Counted from the first letter of the stretch, positions 1 to 8,483 are shown. The stretch: DNA of 64,000 nt from Prochlorothrix hollandica PCC 9006 = CALU 1027 (GCF_000332315.1 NZ_KB235941.1:175438-239437), one strand, 5' to 3'. Made by a program: numbers and translations. The notes: generated by a model not told the origin, from the sequence alone.

Positions 1-221
1 AAATATTGCCTAGAGGAGGAATTAAGTGAGCGACGTGACTTCACCTCAATAATCACAGCTTCATCTCCCCGCCGCACGATCATATCAGGGCGATAATTTC
101 TAAGAAAATCAGGTAAGTCTTCAGGGTTTGGATGAAAAAAAATCTCGTATCCCTTGCCATGATATTCTTCCGCTAGTTGCAGTAATCGCTCTCGTTCTAG
201 GTTTGCAGTTGTGGTTGTCAT
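1..221 (-). CDS. Partial PD-(D/E)XK nuclease-like protein (N-terminal part)
   Basis: The gene starts at an ATG at 221 and runs off the left edge after 73 codons. The visible part has a charged N-terminal helix, a segment rich in F, P and D, and then the stretch PDMIVRRGDEAVIIEVKSR. An aspartate followed after a short turn by ExK is the signature of the PD-(D/E)XK nuclease fold, so a restriction-endonuclease-like protein is likely. The rest of the protein and its substrate cannot be seen. Its ATG overlaps the stop of the upstream RusA-like gene (TGATG), which implies translational coupling. Confidence 0.55.
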   Translation of the reverse strand, partial: MTTTTANLERERLLQLAEEYHGKGYEIFFHPNPEDLPDFLRNYRPDMIVRRGDEAVIIEVKSRRSLNSSSRQY

Positions 222-622
222 CAGATTAGTACCTCTTGGTTAGGAGCCTCAATTACAACAATATGCAGGAATTCGTTTCCACGAGAAAAACCTTCTGCCA
301 GGGTTGAGGTCATGTTTTCTACTTTAAAGTTACCTAACAAATTTCGCTTCCTGACAAGAACGTCAGTGACTTGATCGTCGTCAATGTAGGCTAATCCAAT
401 TATGGCATCCTGAATTGGCTTGACAATATTGTCCACATCCATATCAACAGAATCATAGAAATAGGTGATTTTCAGCATGATTAGACCTGTAGCTGCTTTT
501 TGCCCTGGTGACCAATATTTCTCTGCCTCTTTCCGTACTACTATTTTCCAGGCTCTAAGATTTTCACGTCTACGAGTCTGTTGCGATACGGGTGGTCCAT
601 CCACTATGAACTCAAATCTCAT
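221..622 (-). CDS. RusA-family Holliday junction resolvase-like endonuclease
   Basis: A 133-residue protein of the usual RusA length. RusA enzymes are dimeric endonucleases that cut Holliday junctions in a Mg2+-dependent way. The acidic cluster is complete: D60, D62, D64 and N65, then K68, D72, and the D81-D82-Q motif (DVDNIVKPIQDAI and YIDDDQV). I use the ATG at 622; a TTG one codon upstream is less likely. It is coupled by a 1-base overlap to a nuclease-like gene. RusA genes are often phage-derived, but no phage gene is visible here. A family A repeat begins about 60 bp upstream of the start. Confidence 0.8.
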   Translation of the reverse strand: MRFEFIVDGPPVSQQTRRRENLRAWKIVVRKEAEKYWSPGQKAATGLIMLKITYFYDSVDMDVDNIVKPIQDAIIGLAYIDDDQVTDVLVRKRNLLGNFKVENMTSTLAEGFSRGNEFLHIVVIEAPNQEVLI

Positions 623-679
623 CAATGCGCTTTCAACTAAAAGATATGGATTATTTTATACACCTGTGAGCGGTATAAA

Positions 680-782
680 TACAGCAACCCTAAATCAGTT
701 GTAAGGATCTCGAAGGCTGAAACCCTTGGTGTGGTGTGCCCCCGGAGGGGGCACACCACACGACCTATTTAGGACTGCTGTA
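680..782 (+). mobile_element. Family A miniature element (MITE-like), copy 1
   Basis: One of 12 copies of a roughly 103-bp element. It is bounded by TA on both sides. Its inner ends are CAGCAACCCTAAAT on the left and, read from the right, CAGCAGTCCTAAAT. The centre is a near-perfect hairpin with 15-bp arms (GTGTGGTGTGCCCCC and its complement). It has no coding capacity. It lies between the RusA-like gene and the FAD oxidoreductase. Confidence 0.85.
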
Positions 783-817
783 CCTCTTAGAAAGATTGGG
801 TAGACTAACTAAGTAGG

Positions 818-951
818 GTAACCGTTCAGGGGGGGTACGAAGTTAGTGCATTTCAGCCCTCCGATCGAGAGTTAAAATGGCCCAAAGTGCAACGATCCTA
901 GATTTTCAGAGGCTGAAACCTGTATTCTCCCGTGGATCCCTGAATAGTTAC
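818..951 (+). mobile_element. Family C miniature element, short variant
   Basis: Starts GTAACCGTTCAGGGGG and ends with the inverted counterpart (CCCTGAATAGTTAC). The subterminal stretches TTTCAGCC and GGCTGAAACC are shared with the longer copies near 27.0, 54.3, 59.4 and 61.4 kb, but the interior is shorter (134 bp). No target duplication is visible. It lies directly downstream of the FAD oxidoreductase stop. Confidence 0.65.
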
Positions 952-981
952 AGTTCTTCGTTATTCAGAGCCATGCTGGAT

Positions 982-2475
982 TTAGAACCACTGCAACGAC
1001 TTGAGAAAAGTGTCGTGAAATTGGCGGACACTGCGGTTTAAGGTGCGGGCTAGCTGAATATGGGGTTCATCGGCTTGGATGGGGACAATGGTGGCCGGTG
1101 CCCCCAATCCCCATTGGCCAATGACCCGGTTGGCGGCTTCTAGGCCCGTCACATAGGCTTTTTCCTGGGACCAAGAGCCGTGGTCGGTCACAATCCAATC
1201 GCCCCCCATGAAGACATTGCTAAAGCTGGTGGTGCCGGGGAGTAAATAGCGATAGCTGCCGGGGGCGAAGTGGGAGACGGCTTGGGGCAGGCGGACAATG
1301 CCAGAATCTTGGATCAGGGCAGTGCTGAATTCGGGAATGCAGCCCGCCAAATGTTCTTGAATGATGGGCAGGAGTTCCCGATCGTCCAAAGCCAAAAACT
1401 GATTAGCGTGGTAGAAATCCACCTCAATGACGCTGCCCGGTGCATCCCGGTATTCATCCTGGAGGGCGTTGAGATCAAAGAAGGTCCAGCCCGTGGTGGG
1501 TTCAAAGCCAAAACAGGCATTGGAGGGGCGAGGCAGGGTGAGCTTGCGATCGAACCATAATCGGGACGCAAGGACATCGATCGCCCCCAAATTTTGCACA
1601 TCCCGGAATTCCCGCCGGGTGCGCAGGGCCGGACTGCCCGCTACGATTTTTTTCAGCCCCGTAATGCCCACGGTGAAAATCACTGCATCGGCAGCAAAAA
1701 CTTCGTCCCCACAGACCACCGCCGTCACGCGATCGCCGTCGTGGCGCACATCAGTGACCCGTTTCTGGGCCAAAACCTGACCGCCATGGTGCTGGATTTG
1801 TTCTACCCAGGGCCGGAAAATGCGATCGCCCACACTGCCCCGACACCACATCACATCAAAATCGGCTTGGTGGGCCAGGATGAAGTAATAGAGCATCCCC
1901 AGGGCCGCTGCCGCCGAGCACTGTTCCCCCGGTGCAAACAGCCCTACCAACAGCATCGGTTCAAAGGATTCTTGGTATAAACGCTGGGAAACCCCATAGC
2001 GCCTAAACAGTTCCCGCGCCGTCATGCCGTCGTAGCGCTGCCATGCCTCCGGGGAATTATCAAAGTCCACCACCGCCTGGAGCAGGGGTAAGGCCGACAG
2101 GCGATCGGCCAGGGGCAACCGTAGAAAGCGGGTATAGCAAAAGGTGCCCAGGGGGGCGGGCAAGGGGGGCATGGTCTGGAACAGGGGAGCCTCCGCCTCT
2201 AGGCCCGCCGGGGAATATTGATGGGACTCGGTGAAGGGGGTAAAGGGCTGAATGCCCAGTTCAGCCACCAAGCTAAAAATATTGCCATAGGGATACCAAA
2301 ACCCATGGATCCCGGCCTCAAGGGTGCGACCGCTGGCCGTGCGCCACCCCGCCACTAAGCCCCCCGGCTGGGGTCCTGCCTCCAATAGGGTAACGGCGTA
2401 ACCCTGTTTGGCCAGGTGGTGGGTTGCGCCTAAACCGGCCCAACCTGCACCCACGACTACGATGTTTGGGGTCAT
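982..2475 (-). CDS. FAD-dependent oxidoreductase, carotenoid-desaturase-like
   Basis: A 497-residue flavoprotein of the amine oxidase / carotenoid desaturase superfamily. The N-terminus is a Rossmann dinucleotide-binding fold (VVVGAGWAGLGATHHLAKQG) followed by E32 and the PGG turn of this family. The C-terminal FAD contact FMGGDWIVTDHGSWSQEKAY fits the zeta-carotene-desaturase-like branch. The substrate is unknown; a carotenoid or other isoprenoid is an inference from the family. It is the last gene of a minus-strand run with the SH3b and TPR genes (74-bp and 19-bp gaps), which may be one transcript. Phytoene or zeta-carotene desaturase itself seems less likely than a paralogue. Confidence 0.75.
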   Translation of the reverse strand: MTPNIVVVGAGWAGLGATHHLAKQGYAVTLLEAGPQPGGLVAGWRTASGRTLEAGIHGFWYPYGNIFSLVAELGIQPFTPFTESHQYSPAGLEAEAPLFQTMPPLPAPLGTFCYTRFLRLPLADRLSALPLLQAVVDFDNSPEAWQRYDGMTARELFRRYGVSQRLYQESFEPMLLVGLFAPGEQCSAAAALGMLYYFILAHQADFDVMWCRGSVGDRIFRPWVEQIQHHGGQVLAQKRVTDVRHDGDRVTAVVCGDEVFAADAVIFTVGITGLKKIVAGSPALRTRREFRDVQNLGAIDVLASRLWFDRKLTLPRPSNACFGFEPTTGWTFFDLNALQDEYRDAPGSVIEVDFYHANQFLALDDRELLPIIQEHLAGCIPEFSTALIQDSGIVRLPQAVSHFAPGSYRYLLPGTTSFSNVFMGGDWIVTDHGSWSQEKAYVTGLEAANRVIGQWGLGAPATIVPIQADEPHIQLARTLNRSVRQFHDTFLKSLQWF

Positions 2476-2549
2476 GGTCTTTTCTTCTGAAGGGATCTGG
2501 CAAAGGGCAGGCCCAAGGCACTGGTCAGACGGGGGGGTTGGGGCTGGGG

Positions 2550-3047
2550 CTAGTTGCCCGTACTCAAGTTCCCAGTCTTAACCCAGCCCTCCGTACCATT
2601 GGACCAAATGCGCTGCCAGTTGCCATCAGCGCTGGTTTCCAGGATCACCACATCCTGGTTATACTCCACCCCCCCCACCGAGGCAGCACTGACATTAGGG
2701 GTATCCCGAATCCGTAGCCCTTCCGGCCAACTGACCTTGGCGGCTTGACCGGGGGGACGGGAGGGACTGGGGGATGGACTGGGGGAGGCACTGGGGGAGG
2801 GTTTGGGGGAGGGACTGGGGCTAGGGTTCGGCAGGGGACTGGGCACCAGAGCCGCCGTGGGGACTGGGGTGGGATCCGGGGTGGGATCCGGCGGTGGCGA
2901 TGGCAGTTCTTCTGCAAAAAGGGGCTTGGGCGGGGGAACGGTGAACTGCTCGATCAGATACCGTGCCACCGAAATGGTGCCCGTCAACAGCAACACCATC
3001 CCCAGGGATAAGCCCAGCACAAATCGCAGTAGGTTGGATAGATTCAT
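2550..3047 (-). CDS. Membrane-anchored SH3b-domain protein with Pro/Ser linker
   Basis: 165 residues. An N-terminal hydrophobic segment (about residues 8-28, LLRFVLGLSLGMVLLLTGTI) acts as a signal anchor. A low-complexity linker follows, rich in P and S, with repeated SPSPSP and DPTPDPTP runs (about 45-100). The C-terminus is a bacterial SH3 (SH3b) domain (about 105-160), with the typical LRIRDTPNVSA start and the NWQRIWSNGTEGWV core. SH3b domains often bind cell-wall peptides, so a periplasmic role is likely. The linker DNA is itself repetitive. It lies 19 bp downstream of the TPR gene. Confidence 0.75.
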   Translation of the reverse strand: MNLSNLLRFVLGLSLGMVLLLTGTISVARYLIEQFTVPPPKPLFAEELPSPPPDPTPDPTPVPTAALVPSPLPNPSPSPSPKPSPSASPSPSPSPSRPPGQAAKVSWPEGLRIRDTPNVSAASVGGVEYNQDVVILETSADGNWQRIWSNGTEGWVKTGNLSTGN

Positions 3048-3066
3048 GGGAGGTTCCCGGCTGAAC

Positions 3067-3921
3067 TTATTGGGCCTGCTGTTCCTGGGCGCGGATCAAG
3101 GCTTCCCGGACTTGGGGCACTGCTAAAAAGATAGTGGTGTCTGCCAGGATACGATCGCCCCACAACTGCTCTTTTAAAAAGTCTAAATCCCCATAGCGAC
3201 TATCGAGGGTTAAGGCTGCAATGCCCTCAGTGAGACCAGTTGCCTGATCCCCTTTGGCATAGAGGGCGACGGCCACCGCTAATTTTGGTTCAGCCGCTTC
3301 GGGGTTAATGGTTAACGCTTGCTGCCAATAGTCCAGGGCGGCGGCGCTGTTGCCCTGTTCATAGTTTACCAAGCCGATGTTGTTGAGGGCTTCCCAAAAG
3401 TCTTCTTTGAGGGCGATCGCCTTGTCATAGGTGGCGATCGCCGTGGCGTATTGCTGCTGCACATAATAGACATTGCCCAGATCGAACAGGGCACCGGGAA
3501 TATCGGGTTTTAGGCTCAGTCCTTTCTGAATGGAAGACGCTGCTGCATCATAATCGGCTTCGCGAAAATAGGCGGATCCCAAGGCAAAGAGCAGGGTGGG
3601 TTCCTCCGGGGCGATGGATTGGGCCACCTTGAGGGCCGCGATCGCCTCTCCGGTTTCACCACTGCGCAGGTGAATATCCGCCACCAAGGCCCACAGGCGA
3701 TAGTCCCCCGGTACCAACTGGGTGGCCAATTCCGCCCGCTGGAGCGCTAAGGGAAGTTGCTGGAACTGGGCCAGTTGGGCAGCTTCTTGGGCCAACTCTA
3801 GTCCCCGCCGCTCCAACAGATCAAAGTCTAGGGTGACGGTGTGGGGGGTTAAGCCCTGGGCTGGGTCAACCCAAACCAGGTTGGCAGAGATCAGCAGGGA
3901 TAGAAGGGAAATACGCTTCAC
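3067..3921 (-). CDS. Secreted TPR-repeat protein
   Basis: 284 residues with a signal peptide (MKRISLLSLLISANLVWVDPAQG). About five tetratricopeptide repeats follow between residues 45 and 220, for example GEAIAALKVAQSIAPEEP, ALFDLGNVYYVQQQYATAIA and AALDYWQQALTINPEAA. TPR arrays are protein-protein adaptors; the partner is not known. A signal peptide places it in the periplasm or thylakoid lumen. It is the first gene of a probable three-gene minus-strand unit with the SH3b protein and the FAD oxidoreductase. Confidence 0.75.
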   Translation of the reverse strand: MKRISLLSLLISANLVWVDPAQGLTPHTVTLDFDLLERRGLELAQEAAQLAQFQQLPLALQRAELATQLVPGDYRLWALVADIHLRSGETGEAIAALKVAQSIAPEEPTLLFALGSAYFREADYDAAASSIQKGLSLKPDIPGALFDLGNVYYVQQQYATAIATYDKAIALKEDFWEALNNIGLVNYEQGNSAAALDYWQQALTINPEAAEPKLAVAVALYAKGDQATGLTEGIAALTLDSRYGDLDFLKEQLWGDRILADTTIFLAVPQVREALIRAQEQQAQ

Positions 3922-4525
3922 GGCTTTAGGGCACAGATAAAGGGCAGGTCAAGGAAGGGCAGATGAATCTTAAATTCTGGAATTCTAGCCTGAAAGTCTA
4001 GCCTGAAAGTCTAGATGACTTTTGGCGATCGGGGTTTGGAGGTTAATCCGTGGGGCTAATTCCAGAATCCAAACCTTAAGCAACGTTGATCGCCCCAGAG
4101 GACTCTCCTTCCCCCCAACCGATTTGTTCCCTTTAGCCTCCTCCTCCTGATAGGAACAGGAACTGGTCCATACAGGATTAACCGAAGCTGGGTAAGATAG
4201 AACAATCTTTTGGGGTTGTCGGGTAGGGAGGGTTAAGGGTAGGGAACCGTCATCTTGCGCCACGCCAATTCCCCCTATCCCCCTATTTTGCCAGAGGTTT
4301 TGCCAGAGGTTTTGCCAGAGGTTTTGCCAGAGGTTCTCCCTAGGAGCATCTTAATTCCTTGGGGACAATCCTTGGGACTGTTCAGTTCCCCACGGTCAAC
4401 CGAATCTCCAGGGTCTATCCAGATCGAGGCAACGTCGTGGGCAAGATCCCCAGTCCCTGGGCGATCGTCCCCCGTTTGGCAGAGTGTCCCAGGATCCCAT
4501 CCACGATCGAACGCTAGGAGTCTGC
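3922..4525. other. 604-bp intergenic region between divergent genes
   Basis: Holds a short direct repeat of GCCTGAAAGTCTA (about 3987-4013) and a four-unit tandem repeat listed separately. The short reading frames here are not convincing as genes. The promoters of the minus-strand TPR operon and the plus-strand antiporter must lie here, but I cannot pick clear -10/-35 boxes. Confidence 0.4.
4286..4333. repeat. 12-bp tandem repeat, 4 units (TTTTGCCAGAGG)
   Basis: Four perfect head-to-tail copies of TTTTGCCAGAGG, of the STRR type known in filamentous cyanobacteria, about 190 bp upstream of the antiporter start. Confidence 0.9.
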
Positions 4526-5659
4526 ATGAGTTTTGCATCCCTGATTGGACTAGTTGTGGGCTTAGGCTTACTGGTTTTAGGGGCGGAAGTGTTGGTTAAA
4601 GGGGCTTCTCGCCTAGCTGCTGCCCTGGGGCTATCCCCCTTGGTCATTGGTTTAACCATTGTGGCCTATGGCACCAGCGCCCCCGAACTGGCCGTTAGTC
4701 TGCAATCAGTATGGAATGATGAAGCGGCGATCGCCATCGGTAATGTGGTGGGCAGCAATATTTTCAATGTTTTGTTTATCTTGGGGGTATCAGCCATCAT
4801 CACCCCCCTGGTGGTGGCCCAACAGATTATTCGCCTTGATGTCCCCATCATGATTGGGATCTCGGTGCTGCTGCTGTTAATGGGGTTAGATGGCACAATC
4901 AACCGCTGGGAAGGCTTAATTTTAGTGGCGGGGGCAGTGCTGTATACCGTTTTCCTCTTTACCCAAGGGGGGGCAGAAAACGATACAGCGGTGCAGGAGG
5001 AATATAACCAGGAATATGCTCTGCTCGAAAAACTTTCCATTCCCGCTTGGGTCTTGAATCTTACCTTTGTCCTAGCAGGGATAGCGATCCTAGTGGTGGG
5101 TTCCACCCTCATGGTCAATGGGGCGATCGCCATTGCCGAAGCCTTGGGGGTTAGCCGCATCATCATTGGCTTAACCATCGTGGCCTTGGGAACCTCCCTG
5201 CCGGAGTTGGCCACCTCGGTCATTGCCAGCCTCCACAATGAGCGGGACATTGCCGTGGGCAATGTGGTGGGCAGTAATATTTTTAATATTTTGGCCGTGG
5301 TCGGATTGGCCAGCGTCCTCAGTCCCCATGGTCTGGAGATTCCCGCCTCTGTGTTGCATTTCGATCTGCCGGTGATGATTGTGGTGGCCTTGGCCTGTTT
5401 ACCCATCTTCTGTACGGGTAATGTCATCAGCCGCTGGGAAGGCATGGTCTTCCTGGGCTATTACGGGGCGTACACCACCTATCTGATCCTCAAGGCGACC
5501 CAACATGATGCCCTACCGATGTTTAGCAGCATGGTGGTTTGGTTTGCCATTCCCCTGACGATCGTGACCTTAGCCACCGTTAGCCTGAGGGCATGGCGCA
5601 GTGGATCTCGCCCTGTGGTCAGCCCCAATCTTTCAGATCCTCCAGACGATCAGCCCTAG
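4526..5659 (+). CDS. Calcium/sodium (cation) antiporter, CaCA family
   Basis: 377 residues from the ATG at 4526, which has AGGAG six bases upstream; an upstream in-frame start at 4484 has no such site. It is an inner-membrane antiporter of the YrbG/NCX type, exchanging Ca2+ for Na+ or H+. The two alpha-repeats are both present: IGLTIVAYGTSAPELAVSL with NVVGSNIFN in the first half, and IGLTIVALGTSLPELATSV with NVVGSNIFN in the second. Their glutamates are the cation ligands of the family. About ten membrane helices are separated by an acidic loop (about 160-180). The ion actually carried is not shown by the sequence. Confidence 0.88.
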   Translation: MSFASLIGLVVGLGLLVLGAEVLVKGASRLAAALGLSPLVIGLTIVAYGTSAPELAVSLQSVWNDEAAIAIGNVVGSNIFNVLFILGVSAIITPLVVAQQIIRLDVPIMIGISVLLLLMGLDGTINRWEGLILVAGAVLYTVFLFTQGGAENDTAVQEEYNQEYALLEKLSIPAWVLNLTFVLAGIAILVVGSTLMVNGAIAIAEALGVSRIIIGLTIVALGTSLPELATSVIASLHNERDIAVGNVVGSNIFNILAVVGLASVLSPHGLEIPASVLHFDLPVMIVVALACLPIFCTGNVISRWEGMVFLGYYGAYTTYLILKATQHDALPMFSSMVVWFAIPLTIVTLATVSLRAWRSGSRPVVSPNLSDPPDDQP

Positions 5660-5753
5660 CAGACGAAAGGGTAGTGGATCCAGAATACCCAGCGGCGCGG
5701 AACCTCTGGCAGCCCCGTCTCCCAGGGCGGGCCAAGGGGAGCCAGAACCTTCA

Positions 5754-5798
5754 AAGTCCCTCTCCCGTTCTGGAAGAAGGATTTAGGGTGAAGGTAGC
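5754..5798 (+). repeat. Intergenic repeat (CAAAGTCCCTCTCCC...GATTTAGGGTG)
   Basis: A short inverted-repeat-containing sequence that recurs in the opposite orientation at 42057-42104 (CCCTCACCCTAAATCCCTC...GAGAGGGACTTTG). A dispersed repeat of unknown role between the antiporter and the Tudor-knot gene. Confidence 0.6.
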
Positions 5799-5909
5799 CA
5801 AAGCGGGATGCACCCGTCCCCCAAGCCGAAAATTGCCCCGCTCCACGCCCCGCTCCACGCCATACTACCCAGGAACACATACCACCCAGGAACAAAGGAG
5901 AACCTAACT

Positions 5910-7229
5910 ATGGCCAAGTCCATTATTCAACTGGTTGATGAGTTGCCAGCGGATAACATCACGGTAAAAGTCTTGAAGGCATTGGACTTCGTGGCTCCAG
6001 GACAATGGAGCAATATGGTGGGCTTTGATCAAACCGTCATCGCTCTGACCGGAGATAGTGATCCCAAGGTTTTGAGCCGTGTGCGCGATCGCGCCGCCGC
6101 CCTCTATGAAGATCCCAGCCAGGGGTATAAAGGGGCGATCGGTCTCTATCAAACCGTGGATAAAGCGGATGTGGCCATGGCCACCGCTGCCCTAGCCAAC
6201 AAGGTGGGGGAGAAAATTTCTGTCCTGTCGTTTTTAAGCAGCATTACCCCCAAGGCCGACACCACCCAAACCGTGGATCTGCTGCTGAAGATCGCCGTAG
6301 AGGTTTTGGCCTTTTGCAAACTCAATGGCATCCCCCAACCCAACCCCCAAGCCTTTGTCGCTGCCCTGCAACAAAACTACAGCGATGCTGCCCTGATGCG
6401 CATGGTGGCCCTGGTCTGCATTGATGGTCTCTTGCCCCTAGGACCCAATTTCCTGGGGAAAATCCATGAAACCCTGAAGGGCTTAGACCTAAGTAGCATT
6501 ACGGGTAACCCGGTGTTCTCTGGCATTAAAGGGGATTTACCCGGTGGGGGAACCGAGGAAAAGGTTGGCTTTCTAACCCAGAGTTTTGGGTCCGTGGAAG
6601 GCTGGGTTTCCGGTTTTGTCGATCGCACGAACATTACCCCCCAACGCATTAGCGGTGGCATTGGCCGTTTTATTGACATCGCCGATGATAACTTGGACTT
6701 TATCGCCGCGTTTTTAGACCAAACCACCAATTATTTTGAACATACCGGCATCCAGACCGTTGCCCGTCATCTGATCCTGGCCGTCTATCCCCAGGTTAAA
6801 ACAGAGCTGGCAGCAGAAGCAGAAGCAAAAGCCCAAGCCCAGGCCGCTGCCCCCTCCGGCCAACCCGGACAATACAGCATTGGTCAAACGGTGGAAGGCT
6901 GGGATGAGGATGAGGAAGACTGGTATGAAGCCAGTGTGCTGAAGGTGCGGGAGAAGAAGGGGAAAACCCAGTATTTCCTCCACTATGCAGGCTATGGTGC
7001 CTCGGAAGAAGAGTGGGTTTGGGCTGAAGATGTGCGGGTGCGGGACTTAGACAACAGTGATCAACAGGGCTACAGCCTGGGCCAGACGGTTAAGGTTTGG
7101 GACGATGAGGAGGAGGAATGGTACTCGGCCACGATCCAAGAAATCCGGGGCAAGCAGTATTTTGTCCATTATTGGGATGACGATGCGGGTGAGGACGATG
7201 AATGGCTAAATCTGGACGATATCACCTAA
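5910..7229 (+). CDS. Two Tudor-knot/chromo-barrel domains fused to a helical cyanobacterial domain
   Basis: 439 residues from the ATG at 5910, preceded by AAAGGAG. Residues about 1-320 form a mainly helical domain that I do not recognise. A short Ala/Gln/Glu linker follows (AEAEAKAQAQAAA). Two tandem domains of about 55 residues end the protein, each of the chromo-barrel pattern: SIGQTVEGWDEDEEDWYEA...YFLHYAGY...EEWVW and SLGQTVKVWDDEEEEWYSA...YFVHYWDD...DEWLN. The WY...HY...EW aromatic positions are those of eukaryotic MOF/MRG chromo barrels, which bind modified peptides or nucleic acid. The role in a bacterium is unknown. A strong terminator follows at 7349-7388. Confidence 0.75.
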   Translation: MAKSIIQLVDELPADNITVKVLKALDFVAPGQWSNMVGFDQTVIALTGDSDPKVLSRVRDRAAALYEDPSQGYKGAIGLYQTVDKADVAMATAALANKVGEKISVLSFLSSITPKADTTQTVDLLLKIAVEVLAFCKLNGIPQPNPQAFVAALQQNYSDAALMRMVALVCIDGLLPLGPNFLGKIHETLKGLDLSSITGNPVFSGIKGDLPGGGTEEKVGFLTQSFGSVEGWVSGFVDRTNITPQRISGGIGRFIDIADDNLDFIAAFLDQTTNYFEHTGIQTVARHLILAVYPQVKTELAAEAEAKAQAQAAAPSGQPGQYSIGQTVEGWDEDEEDWYEASVLKVREKKGKTQYFLHYAGYGASEEEWVWAEDVRVRDLDNSDQQGYSLGQTVKVWDDEEEEWYSATIQEIRGKQYFVHYWDDDAGEDDEWLNLDDIT

Positions 7230-7261
7230 TCAGGTCATGGGTTGCCGTAGCCTAGGGGCAT

Positions 7262-7322
7262 GACACGGTAACGGTACGATAAGGCTTACAGCCTGTCTTT
7301 TCACGACCTAAACAGCGCTACC
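7262..7322 (+). repeat. Family D element remnant
   Basis: The stretch from CACGGTAACGGTACGATAAGG to GACCTAAACAGCGCTACC matches the right two thirds of family D copies at 11.0, 35.8 and 40.3 kb. The left end is missing. Confidence 0.6.
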
Positions 7323-7348
7323 GTAACAGCACTACCGTTGAGGAACGA

Positions 7349-7388
7349 AACCCCACAAGGCACCTAGCACAAGGTCTTGTGGGGTTTT
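7349..7388 (+). terminator. Rho-independent terminator after the Tudor-knot gene
   Basis: Perfect 11-bp stem AACCCCACAAG / CTTGTGGGGTT around a 16-base loop, followed by TTT. It lies 120 bp after the stop at 7229, beyond the family D remnant. Confidence 0.65.
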
Positions 7389-7439
7389 GCCCGATTAATC
7401 TGGAAAATAAGCCGAGACGGGTCGCAAGCTCAACCCAAC

Positions 7440-7500
7440 ACAGGGAGCTAAAGGTTGCTCGTTGGGTTTCGTTCCTCTACCCAACCTACGGGAACATAAG
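7440..7500. repeat. GTTGGGTTTCG...CCCAACCTACG dispersed repeat
   Basis: Contains GTTGGGTTTCGTTCCTCTAC and CCAACCTACGGGAA, a motif pair also found at 26.94-27.0, 27.29-27.40 and 42.6-42.74 kb. This is a common dispersed intergenic repeat in cyanobacteria. No coding content is seen. Confidence 0.6.
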
Positions 7501-7550
7501 CCTTTCAGAAGTTGTGCCAGTCAAGCAGGTCAAGCCCACTAAAACCCACT

Positions 7551-7575
7551 AAAAAAGGGGACCCATAGCGTCCCC
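7551..7575 (-). terminator. Candidate terminator for the minus-strand phycobiliprotein-like gene
   Basis: On the minus strand GGGGAC-loop-GTCCCC is followed by six T residues. It lies about 220 bp downstream of the stop at 7793, so assignment to that gene is tentative. Confidence 0.4.
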
Positions 7576-7792
7576 CCATCCTAAAAGTAGTTAAGTCTCC
7601 CCAAAGGGATGTGAGTTGTTGGTAGTTCCCTGATGGGGTGTGGCCTGGGTCTATCTGTCCTTGACCTTTGGCTTAGCCCCAAGATGTCAGATTAATCAGT
7701 TCGGCATGATTAGCCCTAGATCATTATCGTCACGGATCGTTAGGCCACGATCGCCCTGGGGCAGCTAGGTAACAGCCAGCGCCCTGGGCACC

Positions 7793-8254
7793 TTAGCTGC
7801 GGTTCATGACTTCGATTAACTGATCCACATAGACATTAATCATGCGGGCGCTATCGGCGGGGAAGGTTTCTTCCACAACACCCCGCAGGTGGGTATAGGC
7901 AGCATGGGCAGCATCTTTGCGCTTAAAGGCTTTCATCATGGTGTCCATCCACAGCACAAATTCTTCATAGAAGGCGTGTTCATCATGCTTAAGGATGCAA
8001 AGGCTGATGTAGCGCATGATATCTGTAATGTCGCGCTTACAGATTTGGCCATGCTGTTGCAGCATTTTGGCATAGACAGCCGTCATTTTGCGCAGGGTTT
8101 TGAGCACCACCTCATCGGCGTGAGTCTGAATCAGTTGATAGGTTTTGAGGCGCAGGGCATGGGACTGCATATACTCTTCGAGGGATCGCAGCTCTTGATC
8201 GTTGAGGTAGCGATCGTCCACCGCCGTAAGATTGCGGGTCAGGGTGCTATTCAT
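7793..8254 (-). CDS. Phycobiliprotein-like (allophycocyanin superfamily) protein
   Basis: 153 residues from the ATG at 8254. The all-helical protein follows the phycobilisome-protein pattern: a YLNDQELRSLEEYM N-terminal helix like allophycocyanin (RYLDAAELNRLKDY), then ICKRDITDIMRYISLCIL at residues 71-88. The latter aligns with the bilin-binding stretch ACIRDLDYYLRYATYAML, so Cys72, Arg74, Asp75, Arg81 and Tyr82 are kept. The rest is divergent, and there is no second subunit, linker or lyase gene nearby. A light-harvesting role is therefore not assured; a sensor or scavenger role is possible. Upstream in-frame ATGs up to 8359 would add a non-homologous extension, so I prefer 8254. Confidence 0.7.
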   Translation of the reverse strand: MNSTLTRNLTAVDDRYLNDQELRSLEEYMQSHALRLKTYQLIQTHADEVVLKTLRKMTAVYAKMLQQHGQICKRDITDIMRYISLCILKHDEHAFYEEFVLWMDTMMKAFKRKDAAHAAYTHLRGVVEETFPADSARMINVYVDQLIEVMNRS

Positions 8255-8483
8255 AGAAAGGTGTCCTGGCAAACTAACAACAGACTCAAAGGCGGGAATT
8301 CCGATTCCTGGGAATGACAACGCCATGGGATTCACAATTCCCAGGGTAGCCATGGCCAAGGGCCGGTTTTCTTCCCCTCTTACTTAGTAACTGATCCTTA
8401 GCTTGAAATAGACTCTGGGGAAAAACCACCAAACGCAAAGGATTGATACCTTTCTTCATAAAACCTCGCAATTGATCCCACTC

